Numbered from the stretch's first letter, positions 48,843 through 58,210 are shown. The stretch is DNA of 64,000 nucleotides from Cladorhizidae sp. MBARI D1340-BT2 (GCA_028752905.1 JAQNBH010000015.1:987437-1051436), one strand, 5' to 3'. Program-made: numbers and translations. Notes: generated by a model from the letters alone, not told the origin.

Positions 48843-50042
48843 TCAAGTTAAAAAGTTCATGCGATGACTAGGGAAATGGCTCGTCCCCAACCCTGATGGC
48901 AAAGATCCCATTACTGAGGCTGCATTCCCACGCTGCACAGCCACAGAAATCCGCTGAAGAAGATGTTGATGGGAGTCCTCTTCATAAGTCACTGACCTCA
49001 GGCGGCGTCCCAACTCCCTGAAGAATGCCTTTGCTTGAGGCCCAAAGGATCCACACGTCTCTACCGCCACAGGTACAAACTTGTATGCCGAGTCCAGGTG
49101 GGCGTACTTTTCACCCTTCAAAATCTCCGCCTGTGCTGCCACTGCACCAGCCTCAGTGACTGCAGCCAAAAGGTTGGATGGGGCAAAGGTGTCACTGCAG
49201 GTTGCATCCCATACCAATAGTCTACCACTTGACCATGGAATGATGGACATGCCATCAGGTCTCTTTCCATCGGACCGAAGCAGACCTGAGGGCTCCAGCC
49301 GGGAAGGGACATTTGCAGCAGTTAATGACCGGTGCATGATGTCATTTAAAGCACCATGGCGAGAAAGCCTTCCCTGACTGTGCCTACAGCTCAACCCATG
49401 TGTACCAAACTGGTTGACATCCGATCCACAGTAACTACAAGAGTGTGGCTGGCACAGGGGTGCTCCAAGACGTAGCCCAACTGCTATTCGAACTACCTCA
49501 TCGCTCATTCGGAGACCCAGTGAGGAGATTGGCAGGGCATTAAGCCAGGCACCTGACTCACATGCAGACACGGCGAGGAGACGAGCTCTGGTTTGGGGGT
49601 CACTAGCATTCCGCAAAAGTGACTCTGCCCTTTCCAAAATACGAGGCATGTCCCACGATTTCTGCTGATGGGAAGCAGGCGGGGCTGGAGGAGGCAAGAC
49701 AAGGTCATCACCCCAGAGTGAAAGGGCAACCTCAATCTCAGGGTACTGGACAGCACTAAACCGAGGGGGGAGGATATGGTGAATAAGATTGGACGATCCA
49801 TCAGCAGAAGCCAAAAAGGCAGAGGGAGCAAGATGAACCGCACTCCTAATTCCAATTCCCCCATGGTTCACAGGAAGGGTGGCCTGTAGCCAAGAAGAGT
49901 CATTGTTCTGAAAATCTATATTAGTGATATTGCTGAGGATTGACTTGAGAAGGTGGTCATAGGCTGGGAGATGACTGGAAGAGAAACAGGGAGCAGAGCG
50001 GAGAATGTGCATCATCTTAGGGATCGCAAATGAGTGACGCAA
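48843..50042 (-). CDS. C-terminal part of a non-LTR retrotransposon protein (RT end plus restriction-like endonuclease)
   Basis: An uninterrupted 399-codon frame. N-terminal part: IPKMMHILRSAPCF and NHGGIGIRSAVHLAPSAFLA, the end of a reverse transcriptase seen in many invertebrate LINE-like proteins. Then CSYCGSDVNQFGTHGLSC (C-x2-C-x8-H-x3-C), then KRPDGMSIIPW and VWDATCSDTF. A CCHC knuckle followed by K/R-P-D and a downstream Asp is the layout of the restriction-like endonuclease of R2-group LINEs, which nicks target DNA. It ends AVQRGNAASVMGS. The copy is 5' truncated at 50042 in an ATT run, so it cannot encode a full protein, though no stop or frameshift breaks what is left. The family name is uncertain. 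Confidence 0.7.
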   Translation of the reverse strand: MRHSFAIPKMMHILRSAPCFSSSHLPAYDHLLKSILSNITNIDFQNNDSSWLQATLPVNHGGIGIRSAVHLAPSAFLASADGSSNLIHHILPPRFSAVQYPEIEVALSLWGDDLVLPPPAPPASHQQKSWDMPRILERAESLLRNASDPQTRARLLAVSACESGAWLNALPISSLGLRMSDEVVRIAVGLRLGAPLCQPHSCSYCGSDVNQFGTHGLSCRHSQGRLSRHGALNDIMHRSLTAANVPSRLEPSGLLRSDGKRPDGMSIIPWSSGRLLVWDATCSDTFAPSNLLAAVTEAGAVAAQAEILKGEKYAHLDSAYKFVPVAVETCGSFGPQAKAFFRELGRRLRSVTYEEDSHQHLLQRISVAVQRGNAASVMGSLPSGLGTSHFPSHRMNFLT

Positions 50043-50142
50043 TTATTATTATTATTATTATAAAATTCAAACATCAATAACAACAATACGGGACACTAGT
50101 AACTTAATATTGTGGATAATTTTATTAATTAAGTACTGTTGA

Positions 50143-50256
50143 CTTCTTTTTAAAATATAGATTGTTATTAGGTTAGTTACTAAATAGTTTCACACTGTGC
50201 TGTATTATATATGTGATGGCCTTAACAGGCTCAGCAATAGCAACATTAAATCATAA
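50143..50256 (-). repeat. Right arm of the 114-bp inverted repeat (3' UTR of the next LINE copy)
   Basis: Directly follows the stop codon (50257-50259) of the degraded LINE copy on the minus strand, so it is that element's 3' UTR; pairs with 48543-48661. Spacer between the arms is 1,481 bp. Confidence 0.88.
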
Positions 50257-50655
50257 TTACACAAGACTGTCCACGCCCGAGCCTCCCATTGCCCCCATGA
50301 CTGCAAGAGCATTGCCTCTCTGTACCGCCACAGACAATTTTGTTGTATCAAAAATTGGTGTGAATTCTCTTCCCCGGTGTGTTGCTTTATTTTCCTTCCG
50401 AGTTCCTTAGGAAGGCCAATGACTTTGGGCCAATGGCACCTAGGGTCTCTACCGCAACTGGCACAAAAAATTATTCCTGGTAAGGCAGTGGTACTTGTCC
50501 TCCTTTTTCTCTTCAGCAATGGCAGCTACCGCACCTGAACTCCTGGTAGCTTGAGCACAATAAGACTGTGCCAGAGTGTTGGGGCAGGTCACATCCCAGA
50601 TCAGGGGTTGCCAATTTCCATGGCAGCCGCACTGTGGTGATTCCATCCGGAAGCT
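50257..50655 (-). pseudogene. Second REL-type LINE copy, C-terminal part, frameshifted
   Basis: In broken minus frames: DGITT...[38 protein letters not shown], and at the end SVAVQRGNALAVMGAMGG, matching in order the last 140 residues of the 48843-50042 protein. Several one-base shifts. The stop is TAA at 50257-50259. Confidence 0.7.
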
Positions 50656-50659
50656 TGCT

Positions 50660-51020
50660 GATATTGTTGGTAGTCCTTGATCTGATAGGGCTTGGTTAAA
50701 GGCTTCACTCCCTTGTTCCTTAGGTGGTCTCTCAATCCGGAGTGCTTCCCTGCATGCTCCAGCAGCTTTCCTGGGTTCGTTGGTCCTTACTAAAAGCTTG
50801 GTTGTGGGGCGTACACCAGGTCCTTCTTTCCACCTCTCTTCAACTCTGCATTCCCTGGCCCTTGCTGTCGAGTGGTGTACTATCGATGAAGTGGATGTCC
50901 CCTTACGCCAACGCTCTCTCTCTCACGCTATTGATATGAATTCGTTCGACAATCTTTTGGCTCTAGCTGATGACTCCCGATCTAAAGCTCTTATTAGGTC
51001 GTCAGCTATTGACCATGCCG
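50660..51020 (+). pseudogene. Inverted 5' segment of the same LINE family
   Basis: The plus strand reads GGLSIRSASLHAPAAFLGS, then LRQRSLSHAIDMNSFDNLL and RSKALIRSSAIDHA, corresponding to the G-G-I-G-I-R-S-A to A-R-L-L-A-V-S-A part of the 48843-50042 protein, upstream of what 50257-50655 encodes. It abuts that copy head to head, the geometry of a twin-priming 5' inversion. Confidence 0.65.
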
Positions 51021-51027
51021 CTGTCAC

Positions 51028-51131
51028 AGGATATTTTGTCGCTAGGAGATTCTGTCGCGGCGACTAAATATCCTGGGAGATTCTGTCGCTCGTCAGTTAA
51101 AGCGACATAATATCCTAGGATATTTTGTCGC
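51028..51131. repeat. Nested palindromes of AGGATATTTTGTCGC
   Basis: The 15-mer occurs directly at 51028 and 51117 and inverted at 51060 and 51102 (GCGACTAAATATCCT, GCGACATAATATCCT). The pair 51102-51131 is a 30-bp nearly perfect palindrome without a loop. GAGATTCTGTCGC also occurs twice. Possibly a small MITE. Confidence 0.75.
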
Positions 51132-51260
51132 AGCTAGGATCGCTGTTAGTGTAAGATGCTGCAGGACATCCTGCTTTTTATCAAATCAATCAAGAATACC
51201 ACACCAAACTTTAATATGAAAAACTATGTTTCCTGAAGAGCTCAACCAGATCTATATAGC

Positions 51261-51503
51261 TCATCAAAGCTATGCCATGCAAGATCACTCACGAACCAGT
51301 CCAGACATTGGTACTTCAACAGACTTCCCCGTCTCTGGAATGCCCTTCCACCTATAAACATCAATCATTCCTTGTGCAGTATCAAGAAAGACCTCAAAGA
51401 ATTTTTATGGGCACACTTCATCTCAAACTTTGATGCAAAAAGTACATGTACTTTCCATTTCTCATGTCCATGCAGCAACTCCCAACTTCTAATACTTTAC
51501 TAA
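51261..51503 (+). pseudogene. C-terminal tail of a CR1/jockey-like LINE reverse transcriptase
   Basis: An open plus frame ending at TAA 51501-51503 reads ARSLTNQSRHWYFNRLPRLW, then NALPPININHSLCSIKKDL and FLWAHFISNF then CTFHFSCPCSNS. The R-x-x-x-L-W-N-x-L-P ... K-x-x-L-x-x-x-L-W-x-H-F ... C-T-F-H-F-x-C-P-C pattern is the usual tail of apurinic-endonuclease-type LINE proteins. The rest is absent; a different family from its neighbours. Confidence 0.65.
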
Positions 51504-51689
51504 TAAATTAATCTTGGGTGCCTGTAGAACTTACTTGCATTCCTTCAGTACAGACTTCCATCTTTTCTACAATCATTATAAGCATCACAAAAGTCTGTAC
51601 TGTAAAACCATTGTTTATTATTATTATTATTATTATTACAGGTGGGAAGATAGAGCGCCATCATAAGTCTTGTACAGGAAGGGTGGCTT

Positions 51690-52437
51690 CTGTATAAACA
51701 ACACACAAGCACATCATACAATATGGTATTCTTGGGTGTCCTGTATAAACACAAGCACATCATACAGTATGGTATTCTTGGGTGTCCTGTATAAACACAA
51801 GCACATCATACAATATGGTATTCTTGGGTGTCCTGTATAAACACAAGCACATCATACAGTATGGTATTCTTGGGTGTCCTGTATAAACACAAGCACATCA
51901 TACAGTATGGTATTCTTGGGTGTCCTGTATAAACACAAGCACATCATACAGTATGGTATTCTTGGGTGTCCTGTATAAACACAAGCACATCATACAGTAT
52001 GGTATTCTTGGGTGTCCTGTATAAACACAAGCACATCATACAGTATGGTATTCTTGGGTGTCCTGTATAAACACAAGCACATCATACAGTATGGTATTCT
52101 TGGGTGTCCTGTATAAACACAAGCACATCATACAATATGGTATTCTTGGGTGTCCTGTATAAACACAAGCACATCATACAGTATGGTATTCTTGGGTGTC
52201 CTGTATAAACACAAGCACATCATACAGTATGGTATTCTTGGGTGTCCTGTATAAACACAAGCACATCATACAGTATGGTATTCTTGGGTGTCCTGTATAA
52301 ACACAAGCACATCATACAATATGGTATTCTTGGGTGTCCTGTATAAACACAAGCACATCATACAGTATGGTATTCTTGGGTGTCCTGTATAAACACAAGC
52401 ACATCATACAGTATGGTATTCTTGGGTGTCCTGTATT
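51690..52437. repeat. 46-bp tandem array, about 16 copies
   Basis: The unit includes TCCTGTATAAACACAAGCAC and ATCATACAGTATGGTATTCT. Copies differ almost only at CAGTATGG or CAATATGG, so it is highly homogeneous. Lies between the LINE tail and the Ginger-like gene. Confidence 0.95.
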
Positions 52438-52519
52438 AGTTAGGGAAAAATTGATATAGCTAGCTAACTGTGAGTATGGTAGAAATATTGTAATATGCGT
52501 TGTAATGAATTATTAATAG

Positions 52520-52680
52520 CTAACTGTTGCAATTGATGCAAACCCATTCATCTGTATCTTGTTTGTTCGTAAATATTACACATTTGGCATGATAAACTTC
52601 TCCACACTCATTACATTCTCTCACTTCACCACAGGAAATTGGTTTTAAACACACACATAGCAAGATTTGGTGAAAAGGTA
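52520..52680 (-). pseudogene. PHD-type zinc finger after the second Ulp1 domain
   Basis: CVCLKPISCGEVRECNECGE then VYHAKCVIF and DEWVCINCNS then stop. Cysteines and His are in C-x-C ... C-x2-C ... H-x2-C ... C-x2-C order, complete and unbroken here, with the same order relative to the protease as in the first module. Confidence 0.65.
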
Positions 52681-52749
52681 GACGATTTGATGCCTCATTT
52701 CGTGGAATGGACATAACCTTCCTATGTGGAAATGGCTTGAATTTTTTCC

Positions 52750-53289
52750 AATGGAAACACTTCCTCAGGTGGTTACGCATCTGTAAATGGTCGAAAATGA
52801 GGTGCATCCCCTAAAGCAAAATGAACCGAAAAAGCAATTGCAAATATGCCACTGTTTTCAATGCTGTGCTGTTTCTGCACAGTTGGTAAGTTCACTACCA
52901 GTTCAGGAGTGATTTTATCACCATCCTCTTCTATCATTATTTGTGACTTGTAGATGAGGGCAAGTTGCTGTTCAAGCACTGCACGCATAGGGCCATGCAT
53001 ACACAGTTATCTCCTGTCCAAGAGAGCTTGACGTGATCCAGTGATCACCATCCACAAGATGTATCTGGAGACACTTTTGACTTAACTCGTTGATTGGCGA
53101 GAGATTAAGAGGACATTGCAAGCCATGCATTGTTGGAAACTGGACTGCTAGCATTCTCTGAGCAAGGTTGATGTGGTTACACGACAGTTCCGTTCCATTC
53201 ATAAGGGTTTCTCTCATTTCTTTCCTGAATGGTGGGAAGTGTATTTTATGTAGTCTGTCTTCTTCCTTTCCCTCCTCACATCTATCATT
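52750..53289 (-). pseudogene. Second Ulp1-like domain, catalytic Asp and Cys lost
   Basis: LMNGTELSCNHINLAQRMLA, GDHWITSSSLG, then VYAWP where VYDS is expected, a frameshift, LEQQLALIYKSQIM, and VQKQHSIENSGIFAIAFSVH where D-C-G is expected. Histidine and Gln are kept; Asp and Cys are replaced (Ala, Ser). Followed in another frame by MRNHLRKCFHWKKFKPFPHR, the usual tail of these domains. Confidence 0.68.
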
Positions 53290-53483
53290 CTGTGACAAAA
53301 TATAGACATAATTTAATGTATAACTTAAGTATAATGAATGATAGCTAATTAAAGCGTGTCATTAATTACATTTATGATTGCATGTGTAAACTATGATAGT
53401 GCTAGTGCATGGCAAGTTCATGCAGCCATAATACATATCATGTATTATGATGTTCTCGAGTACAGATTGTGTCATGTACATAC

Positions 53484-53675
53484 CGGGATTGATTGATATT
53501 TAGGCTTCTTTACTTGCTCTTGCTCTTCCCATGAGCCACACTCTTCATCCAGACCATTCTTTTCATACAGTGATGCATTCTCTTCTTCTTGCAGCCCATT
53601 CTCATTGTCGTATGCCTCTAACTTGTGCTTCAATTCATTCTTGATGATCCTTTGTACTTTGTGGTGGGAAATAGT
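53484..53675 (-). pseudogene. Second linker exon (acidic, coiled-coil-like)
   Basis: 64 codons reading TISHHKVQRIIKNELKHKLE then an acidic stretch with YEKNGLDEECGSWEEQEQV. ATTTAG acceptor, CCG/GTATGT donor, phase 0 on both sides, joining directly to NDRCEEGKEEDR of the second protease exon. Confidence 0.55.
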
Positions 53676-53849
53676 CTAAATAATGCAAATACAGCTTCAA
53701 TCACAGATGAAAATAAAAAACAAACAAACTTGATTTCAGAATTGTGTGGTGACTTGTCATAGCTCAAGATGGTTAGATTTCGATATGGTGTTAGTGAAAT
53801 TGTAAGTGACAGGAGGTATATTATTGTGCCATGCATTGCTTTTACCTGT

Positions 53850-54222
53850 CCTTCTCTAGTAATACACTTGTCACAGCATCATTCAAATTGTGGGTCAGTC
53901 CAAGCTTTTTGTGGCAGATGGAAATTAAATCACATGCATGTGCAATTGGCAATGCACACATTTACTATTTAAGTTCACATGGTACTGTTAAAAATACCTT
54001 CAGACAATCTTCATGAAACCACTCAGTACATTTGAAACACTCGAGCATCTTTCCTTCTTCTTGTACATGTGCAATATATTGCAATTTTATCCTTCCTTGT
54101 ACTTCTCTTCTTTGTAGCTCTTGTCTTGCTAGGAAATGGTTCAATCCATCCCTTCTCTAAGCTCTCCAGTAAGTGATGGTGCATTTTTGCATTGTCAAAA
54201 TGAAGCCATCGCGGATCTTGAC
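53850..54222 (-). pseudogene. PHD-type zinc finger after the first Ulp1 domain
   Basis: QDPRWLHFDNAKMHHHLLES then GWIEPFPS, a one-base frameshift, IYCTC, KMLECFKCTEWFHEDCLK (donor GTATTT at 53997), and after an intron AWTDPQFE, a TGA in place of a probable Trp, then CCDKC. The C-x-C ... C-x2-C ... H-x2-C ... C-x2-C series is a PHD finger split by an intron. Confidence 0.6.
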
Positions 54223-54285
54223 CTGTTTATAAAGGAAATTCAAAGTTAAAAAAGTTTTATTGATATTAATTTCAATAAATCTAAC

Positions 54286-54683
54286 CAGCACAGAGAGATG
54301 TACAAAATGCAAGTGCGTAGAGGCCACAATCGAAGCTGTTGGTTTGACGTTGAACGTTAGCATAGTCCAACTGAATACTAGGTTCTGTTGATGAAAGCAG
54401 AGCACAGATTTTCTCCTTTGTTGACTTGGGCATGTCTGAGTAGAAGCTATCATATACCTCAACGTGAGAGTATGGACAGCCTATGGTTGACACGGTTAAC
54501 CAGTGATTGTTAGCTGAGTTAAGAACTTGAACAAACTCAGATCTTCCAACTATATCATATGAAAGTGTATTGCCATGTACAACATTTTGAAGTCCTGGCA
54601 CTACATATCTCTGCTGCAATAAAATCATGGTGGCATTAATGATGTCATCTGTCACCCATTCTGTGTCAGTCTGAAGAATTCTT
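54286..54683 (-). pseudogene. Ulp1-type (C48) cysteine protease domain, catalytic residues kept
   Basis: Reads TEWVTDDIINATMILLQQRY, then NNHWLTVSTIGC, VEVYDSFYSDMP, and VQRQTNSFDCGLYALAFCTS. The His (NNHW), Asp (VYDS), Gln (QRQ) and Cys (DCGLYA) of a Ulp1/SENP triad plus oxyanion residue are all present. Known: Ulp1-family enzymes process or remove SUMO-like proteins; transposon-borne versions are of unknown substrate. The exon itself is open; the gene around it is broken. Ends TGTGCTG/GTTAGA, phase 1, into QDPRW. Confidence 0.78.
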
Positions 54684-54739
54684 CTGAATAGTGATAATAT
54701 AAGTATTAAAAAAACTTATGTGCTATTAGTCATTTTTAC

Positions 54740-54939
54740 CTATCTTCTTGAGAGAGATGTACATTTCCAATTTGAGTCCAGGAAGAATTTTCCTGATTTT
54801 CATATTCAGAGACACTATCAGCATGTTCTGTCAGATCAATCACTGAATGATGTCTGTCGCTGATCTTCCTTCGTTTAGCACGTATAACTCCCCATTTCTT
54901 CTCTGCTCCTGATTTTTGCATTTTTCTGCTACTTGATCT
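54740..54939 (-). pseudogene. Linker exon upstream of Ulp1 domain
   Basis: Reads RSSSRKMQKSGAEKKWG, a basic patch RAKRRKISDRHHS (possible nuclear signal), then an acidic stretch SVSEYENQENSSW, ending LSQED with two bases over, phase 2. Joins to the protease exon giving DRRILQTDTEW. Confidence 0.6.
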
Positions 54940-55207
54940 CTGCACAAACAATTAAAATGAACTCTGCATGCAATATATTATACAGTGGCTGCATGCAACA
55001 TAGTGTATCGTCAATTTAACTATTGGAGAACAACTACACTGACTAGTATCAGTTAGCTGCACTATAGCTACATACAAGCTAAATCATAGTATTATTGTTG
55101 ATTGAACCAACTGTGACAGTGCATGGACCAACATATATATAATTATATGTAGACTCAACAGCACCAGCATGAACAATAAATAATATTCTCATTCATAGAA
55201 TGTGCAC

Positions 55208-55262
55208 CTTATCCCTTATCTGCTCCTTCATCGTTTTTGTCAACTTGTTGCAGACTAACACT
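55208..55262 (-). pseudogene. Linker exon between integrase and protease
   Basis: A short exon read VLVCNKLTKTMKEQIRDK. CACAG acceptor, AAG/GTGCAC donor, phase 0 into RSSSRKMQKSG of the next exon. It is recognised only because its open phase bridges the two domains. Confidence 0.5.
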
Positions 55263-55322
55263 CTGTGGGGGGAAAAAACAATTGCTATAATTATATATGT
55301 GTGTGGGTTTTAAATTTATTAC

Positions 55323-55860
55323 CTGATTTGGGAGCATTCTTACATGGTACACAGCTTCAAGCGAGTCACGTTGACAAGAGTCTTCAGAATTTTCTCTTTC
55401 TTGGTACCGATGAAACGGCATAGTTTATAGGTATTCTTTCCAGAAACTTCATGGATATGATAAGGCCCAGTCCAGTTTAGCTCCAACTTTGATCCCTTCC
55501 TAGAAAATTTCTTCGAGTTCTTCAATAATACCTGGGTACCAACTTCATAATTCCCTTTATCCTTACAATGCTTTGCATCATAATATGCCTTCTGTCGCTG
55601 CTTAGCTATGCCAATATTTTCAAGAACCTTCTTCCTAGTACTGATCATTTCAATAACATGTTGCTCAAAATCAATCTCATCCATACTTGACTTCCTCTTG
55701 TCATCATTGCCATTGTTCTTGTCAACATCATCATCGTCCTCATTATCCTCAGTTTCATCTTCATTATCTCCAATAGACGTTGAACTCAACTGGAAGTCGT
55801 GCCTGCCTTCCATAAACGAGATAAAAAGGTGAATATCTGGTAGAATCATGACGAGAAACT
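55323..55860 (-). pseudogene. Integrase C-terminal part with GPY/F motif
   Basis: Starts HDSTRYSPFYLVYGRQARLP, shifts frame, then an acidic Asp/Asn/Glu run, then KVLENIGIAKQRQKAYYDAK, FSRKGSKLELNWTGPYHI and VNVTRLKLCTM. The W-x-G-P-Y core with K-x-Y-K-L after it is the GPY/F module of gypsy and Ginger integrases. A TAA follows CTM; reading past it the phase fits the next exon, so TAA is probably a mutated codon. Confidence 0.75.
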
Positions 55861-55920
55861 CTATAAGAAAATAGATACAACTGAGATAATTATTATTGGT
55901 ATCATTTAAAAAAAAATTAC

Positions 55921-56186
55921 GTTGTTAACGAATTCTCTTCCTTGGTCATTTATCTTCACCTGACAACATCCAAATCTTGTAAAACATTTGAAAAGAAATC
56001 CCAAGAGCAGGTTTGTCTGGTAAGGCTATTGCTTCAGGCCACTTAGAATAATAACATGACACAGTCATATACTGTTTTCCTCGGCTTGTTTTGGGTAGTG
56101 GCCCAATTAAATCCACTCCAATAGTGTGCCACACCTCATCATGAACTGGAATTGGGTGAAGTTCAGCATTCGCCTTCTCAAATTTC
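55921..56186 (-). pseudogene. Integrase catalytic core, first half (D, D; frameshifted)
   Basis: Reads EVWHTIGVDLIGPLPKTSRG, then CYYSKWPEAIALPDKPA, and after a one-base frameshift CFTRFGCCQVKINDQGREFV. The two Asp residues of the DDE triad are in VDLIGP and INDQG. The exon stops at a GTAATT donor right after EFVNN. The roughly 80-residue stretch that should carry the catalytic Glu is absent downstream. Confidence 0.75.
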
Positions 56187-56288
56187 CTATTTCATGGAGA
56201 ATTGAAATAAAAGCACCATATTTCAATACAACATTGACCAGCTACTGCATGACAAAGAAATAGGATACAAACTCAGTATACATTTTAC

Positions 56289-56470
56289 CTGTTAGCTCTT
56301 TGACATTTATCACAAGTTCGGCAGAATTCTTTAACATCATCCAGTATTCCAACCCAGTAATAGCGTTCCAGTACTTTCCCCATGGTTTTGTCTCTCCAAA
56401 AATGTCCACCTCCAAGTTCACTTGAGTGATATCCCTCGAGAACTTCATACTTCTGTGACTCTTTAATCAC
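56289..56470 (-). pseudogene. Integrase HHCC zinc-binding exon
   Basis: After a TTATAG acceptor the frame reads VLEGYHSSELGGGHFWRDKT, then LERYYWVGILDDVKEFC, then RTCDKCQRANR. His, His, Cys, Cys are in the positions of an integrase zinc-binding domain (H-x8-H ... C-x2-C). Ends AACAG/GTAAAA, phase 2, and joins correctly to the next exon to give CQRANRKF. No start codon is seen, so upstream exons are missing or further right. Confidence 0.75.
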
Positions 56471-56474
56471 CTAT

Positions 56475-56978
56475 AAACATGTTTATGCTATGCAATAAGT
56501 ATAGGATATACAAAGGAAAGTGTGGGTTATGCGCCTATATAACCCACGAGTTTGCTGTTACTCCCGAGGTGAATGCCAACCTGGGTTTACAAGTGTCCTA
56601 CAAGCAACTGTAACTATATCTATTGTCATGTGCATTAGTTTTCTGTCTGTCTAATATCTACAAGTGAGAAAGTCTGAACTAGATGCTCTAGTCTTCATCA
56701 GGAGAGAATGGGATGCTAATTGCTAAGACTCACATGAGCATGTTATAATTATACCAGTAGCTAGCTATCACCATGTGCCAGTACACGCACCTAGCATGTG
56801 CACCGGATGTAAATATTTATATATATATATAAAAAATAAATAAATTAACAACAAATAATAATTGTACATAAATAATAAACAAATAAATCAAACACAGGAC
56901 GAGTGTCTTGTCAGTTTTGATGTGTCTTCTCTTTTTTACCAATGTTCCTATAGATGAGGTTGTGAAGTAATTTTTGAA
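56475..56978. other. Spacer between the Ginger-like and Penelope remnants
   Basis: A/T-rich single-copy DNA with an ATAT/AAATAA-rich stretch at 56818-56890. No transposon end, exon or RNA gene recognised. Confidence 0.5.
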
Positions 56979-58210
56979 ATGTTGACGAAAGATGAGAGCT
57001 TGCGTGAGAGGACTACACTAGGGGCTGACAGGATTTCTGAACAGTTGGAGTTGTGCCTGAAATCCACTTACTTCAGTATCAAGAAAAATACTACGAGCAG
57101 AAAGACGGTGCAGCAATGGGCTCTCCAGTATCTGCAGTGGTAGCCAACCTTTATATGGAATTCTTGAGGAATTGGCACTCACAACCGCCCCACTCAAGCC
57201 AAGGGTTTGAAAGAGGTACGTGGATGATACCTTCTGCATTGTGAAGAAGGGAAGTGAGCAGGAGTTGTTGGACCATCTGAACAACATCAGGCCATCCATA
57301 AAGTTTACCATGGAGGTTGAAGTGGCTGCATCGTTGCCCTTTCTGGACTGCCACATACACAGGAAGGAAGATGGAAGTCTAACTGCAACCGTCTACAGAA
57401 AACACATGCATACCAACCGGTACTTTGATTATAGATCACATCATCCTATCCACGTCAAAAGAGGAGTGGTGAAGAGCTTGTATGATAGAGCCAGAAGAGT
57501 AGTGACTGAGAAGGAGGACCTTTGGAAGGAAGAACATCATTTGAATAAGGTCTTCATCGAGAATGGTTATCCACAAGCCTTCATTAACCTTTCATCTGCA
57601 GAAACATCCAACGCAGAAAGGAAGATGAATACACCAGTACAGGCAATGAGGGGTGGATCCTATGATAGTGTTTCCTTATGCAGCAGGGATGAGTGAAGAC
57701 ATCAGGAGGGTCTGCAGGAAGTTCAACATCAAAGTCGTCTTCAGATCGGGAAGAACTCAGAGGACACAACTGAGCAGAGTGAAGGATGTTTTACCAGCTA
57801 AAATGCACTCATGTGCTGTGTACCGCATCCCTTGTAGCTGTGGCAAATACTACATAGGGGAGACGATCAGAAGACTGCTGTAGCAAATACTACATAGGGG
57901 AGACAATCAGAAGACTGCTGTGGCAAATACTACATAGGGGAGACGATCAGAAGACTGGGAGGCCAGAGTTAAAGAACATCAAGATGCCTGTAGAAAGTGT
58001 CATAAAGAGAAGTCTGCAATTGCTGAGCATGCATGGGATAATGGACATCCTATTTTGTGGGAGGAAACCACCCTTGGACCAGGCCAGAAGACAGAACTGC
58101 TAGGAGGCATTGCACATTGGCCCTAGCACCAAAGTGTGAGGGTTTAATCGAGACTGTCTGGCTGCTGGGAAGCTACTCTGAAGAGCCTGAACTTGAAGCC
58201 ACGACCACCA
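56979..58210 (+). mobile_element. Penelope-like retroelement, 5' truncated and frameshifted (RT and GIY-YIG)
   Basis: Reads ELCLKSTYF, frameshift, YYEQKDGAAMGSPVSAVVA, NLYMEF, frameshift, then RYVDDTFCIVKKGSEQ (YVDD at 57217-57228), SLPFLDCHIHRKEDGSL and TNRYFDYRSHHP; later RIPCSCGKYYIGETIRRL, RVKEHQDACRKCHKEKSAIA and EHAWDNGHP. This is the RT then GIY-YIG nuclease order of Penelope-like elements. A TGA replaces the Trp before KRYVDD, there are at least four frameshifts, and the nuclease core is triplicated (57838-57957). Non-functional. Confidence 0.85.
57838..57957 (+). repeat. 40-bp tandem triplication inside the GIY-YIG coding region
   Basis: GGCAAATACTACATAGGGGA with its flanks occurs three times at 40-bp spacing (copies differ at TGTGGC/TGTAGC and GACGATC/GACAATC). 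Since 40 is not a multiple of 3, the duplication destroys the frame. Confidence 0.93.

Larger units (their letters stand above)
52520..56470 (-). mobile_element. Ginger-like DNA transposon gene, spliced and decayed: integrase, Ulp1-PHD, Ulp1-PHD
   Basis: In order on the minus strand: HHCC zinc domain (56289-56470), integrase core start (55921-56186), integrase C-terminus with GPY motif (55323-55860), linker exons (55208-55262, 54740-54939), Ulp1 protease (54286-54683), PHD finger (about 53850-54222), second linker (53484-53675), second Ulp1 (about 52750-53289) and second PHD (52520-52680). Splice phases match across most junctions, so integrase and protease look like one transcription unit. 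Known: Ginger elements carry gypsy-type integrases, some with extra domains. No terminal repeats were found, so limits are those of the coding remains. Frameshifts, an in-frame TAA and a missing integrase segment show it is dead. Confidence 0.65.
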
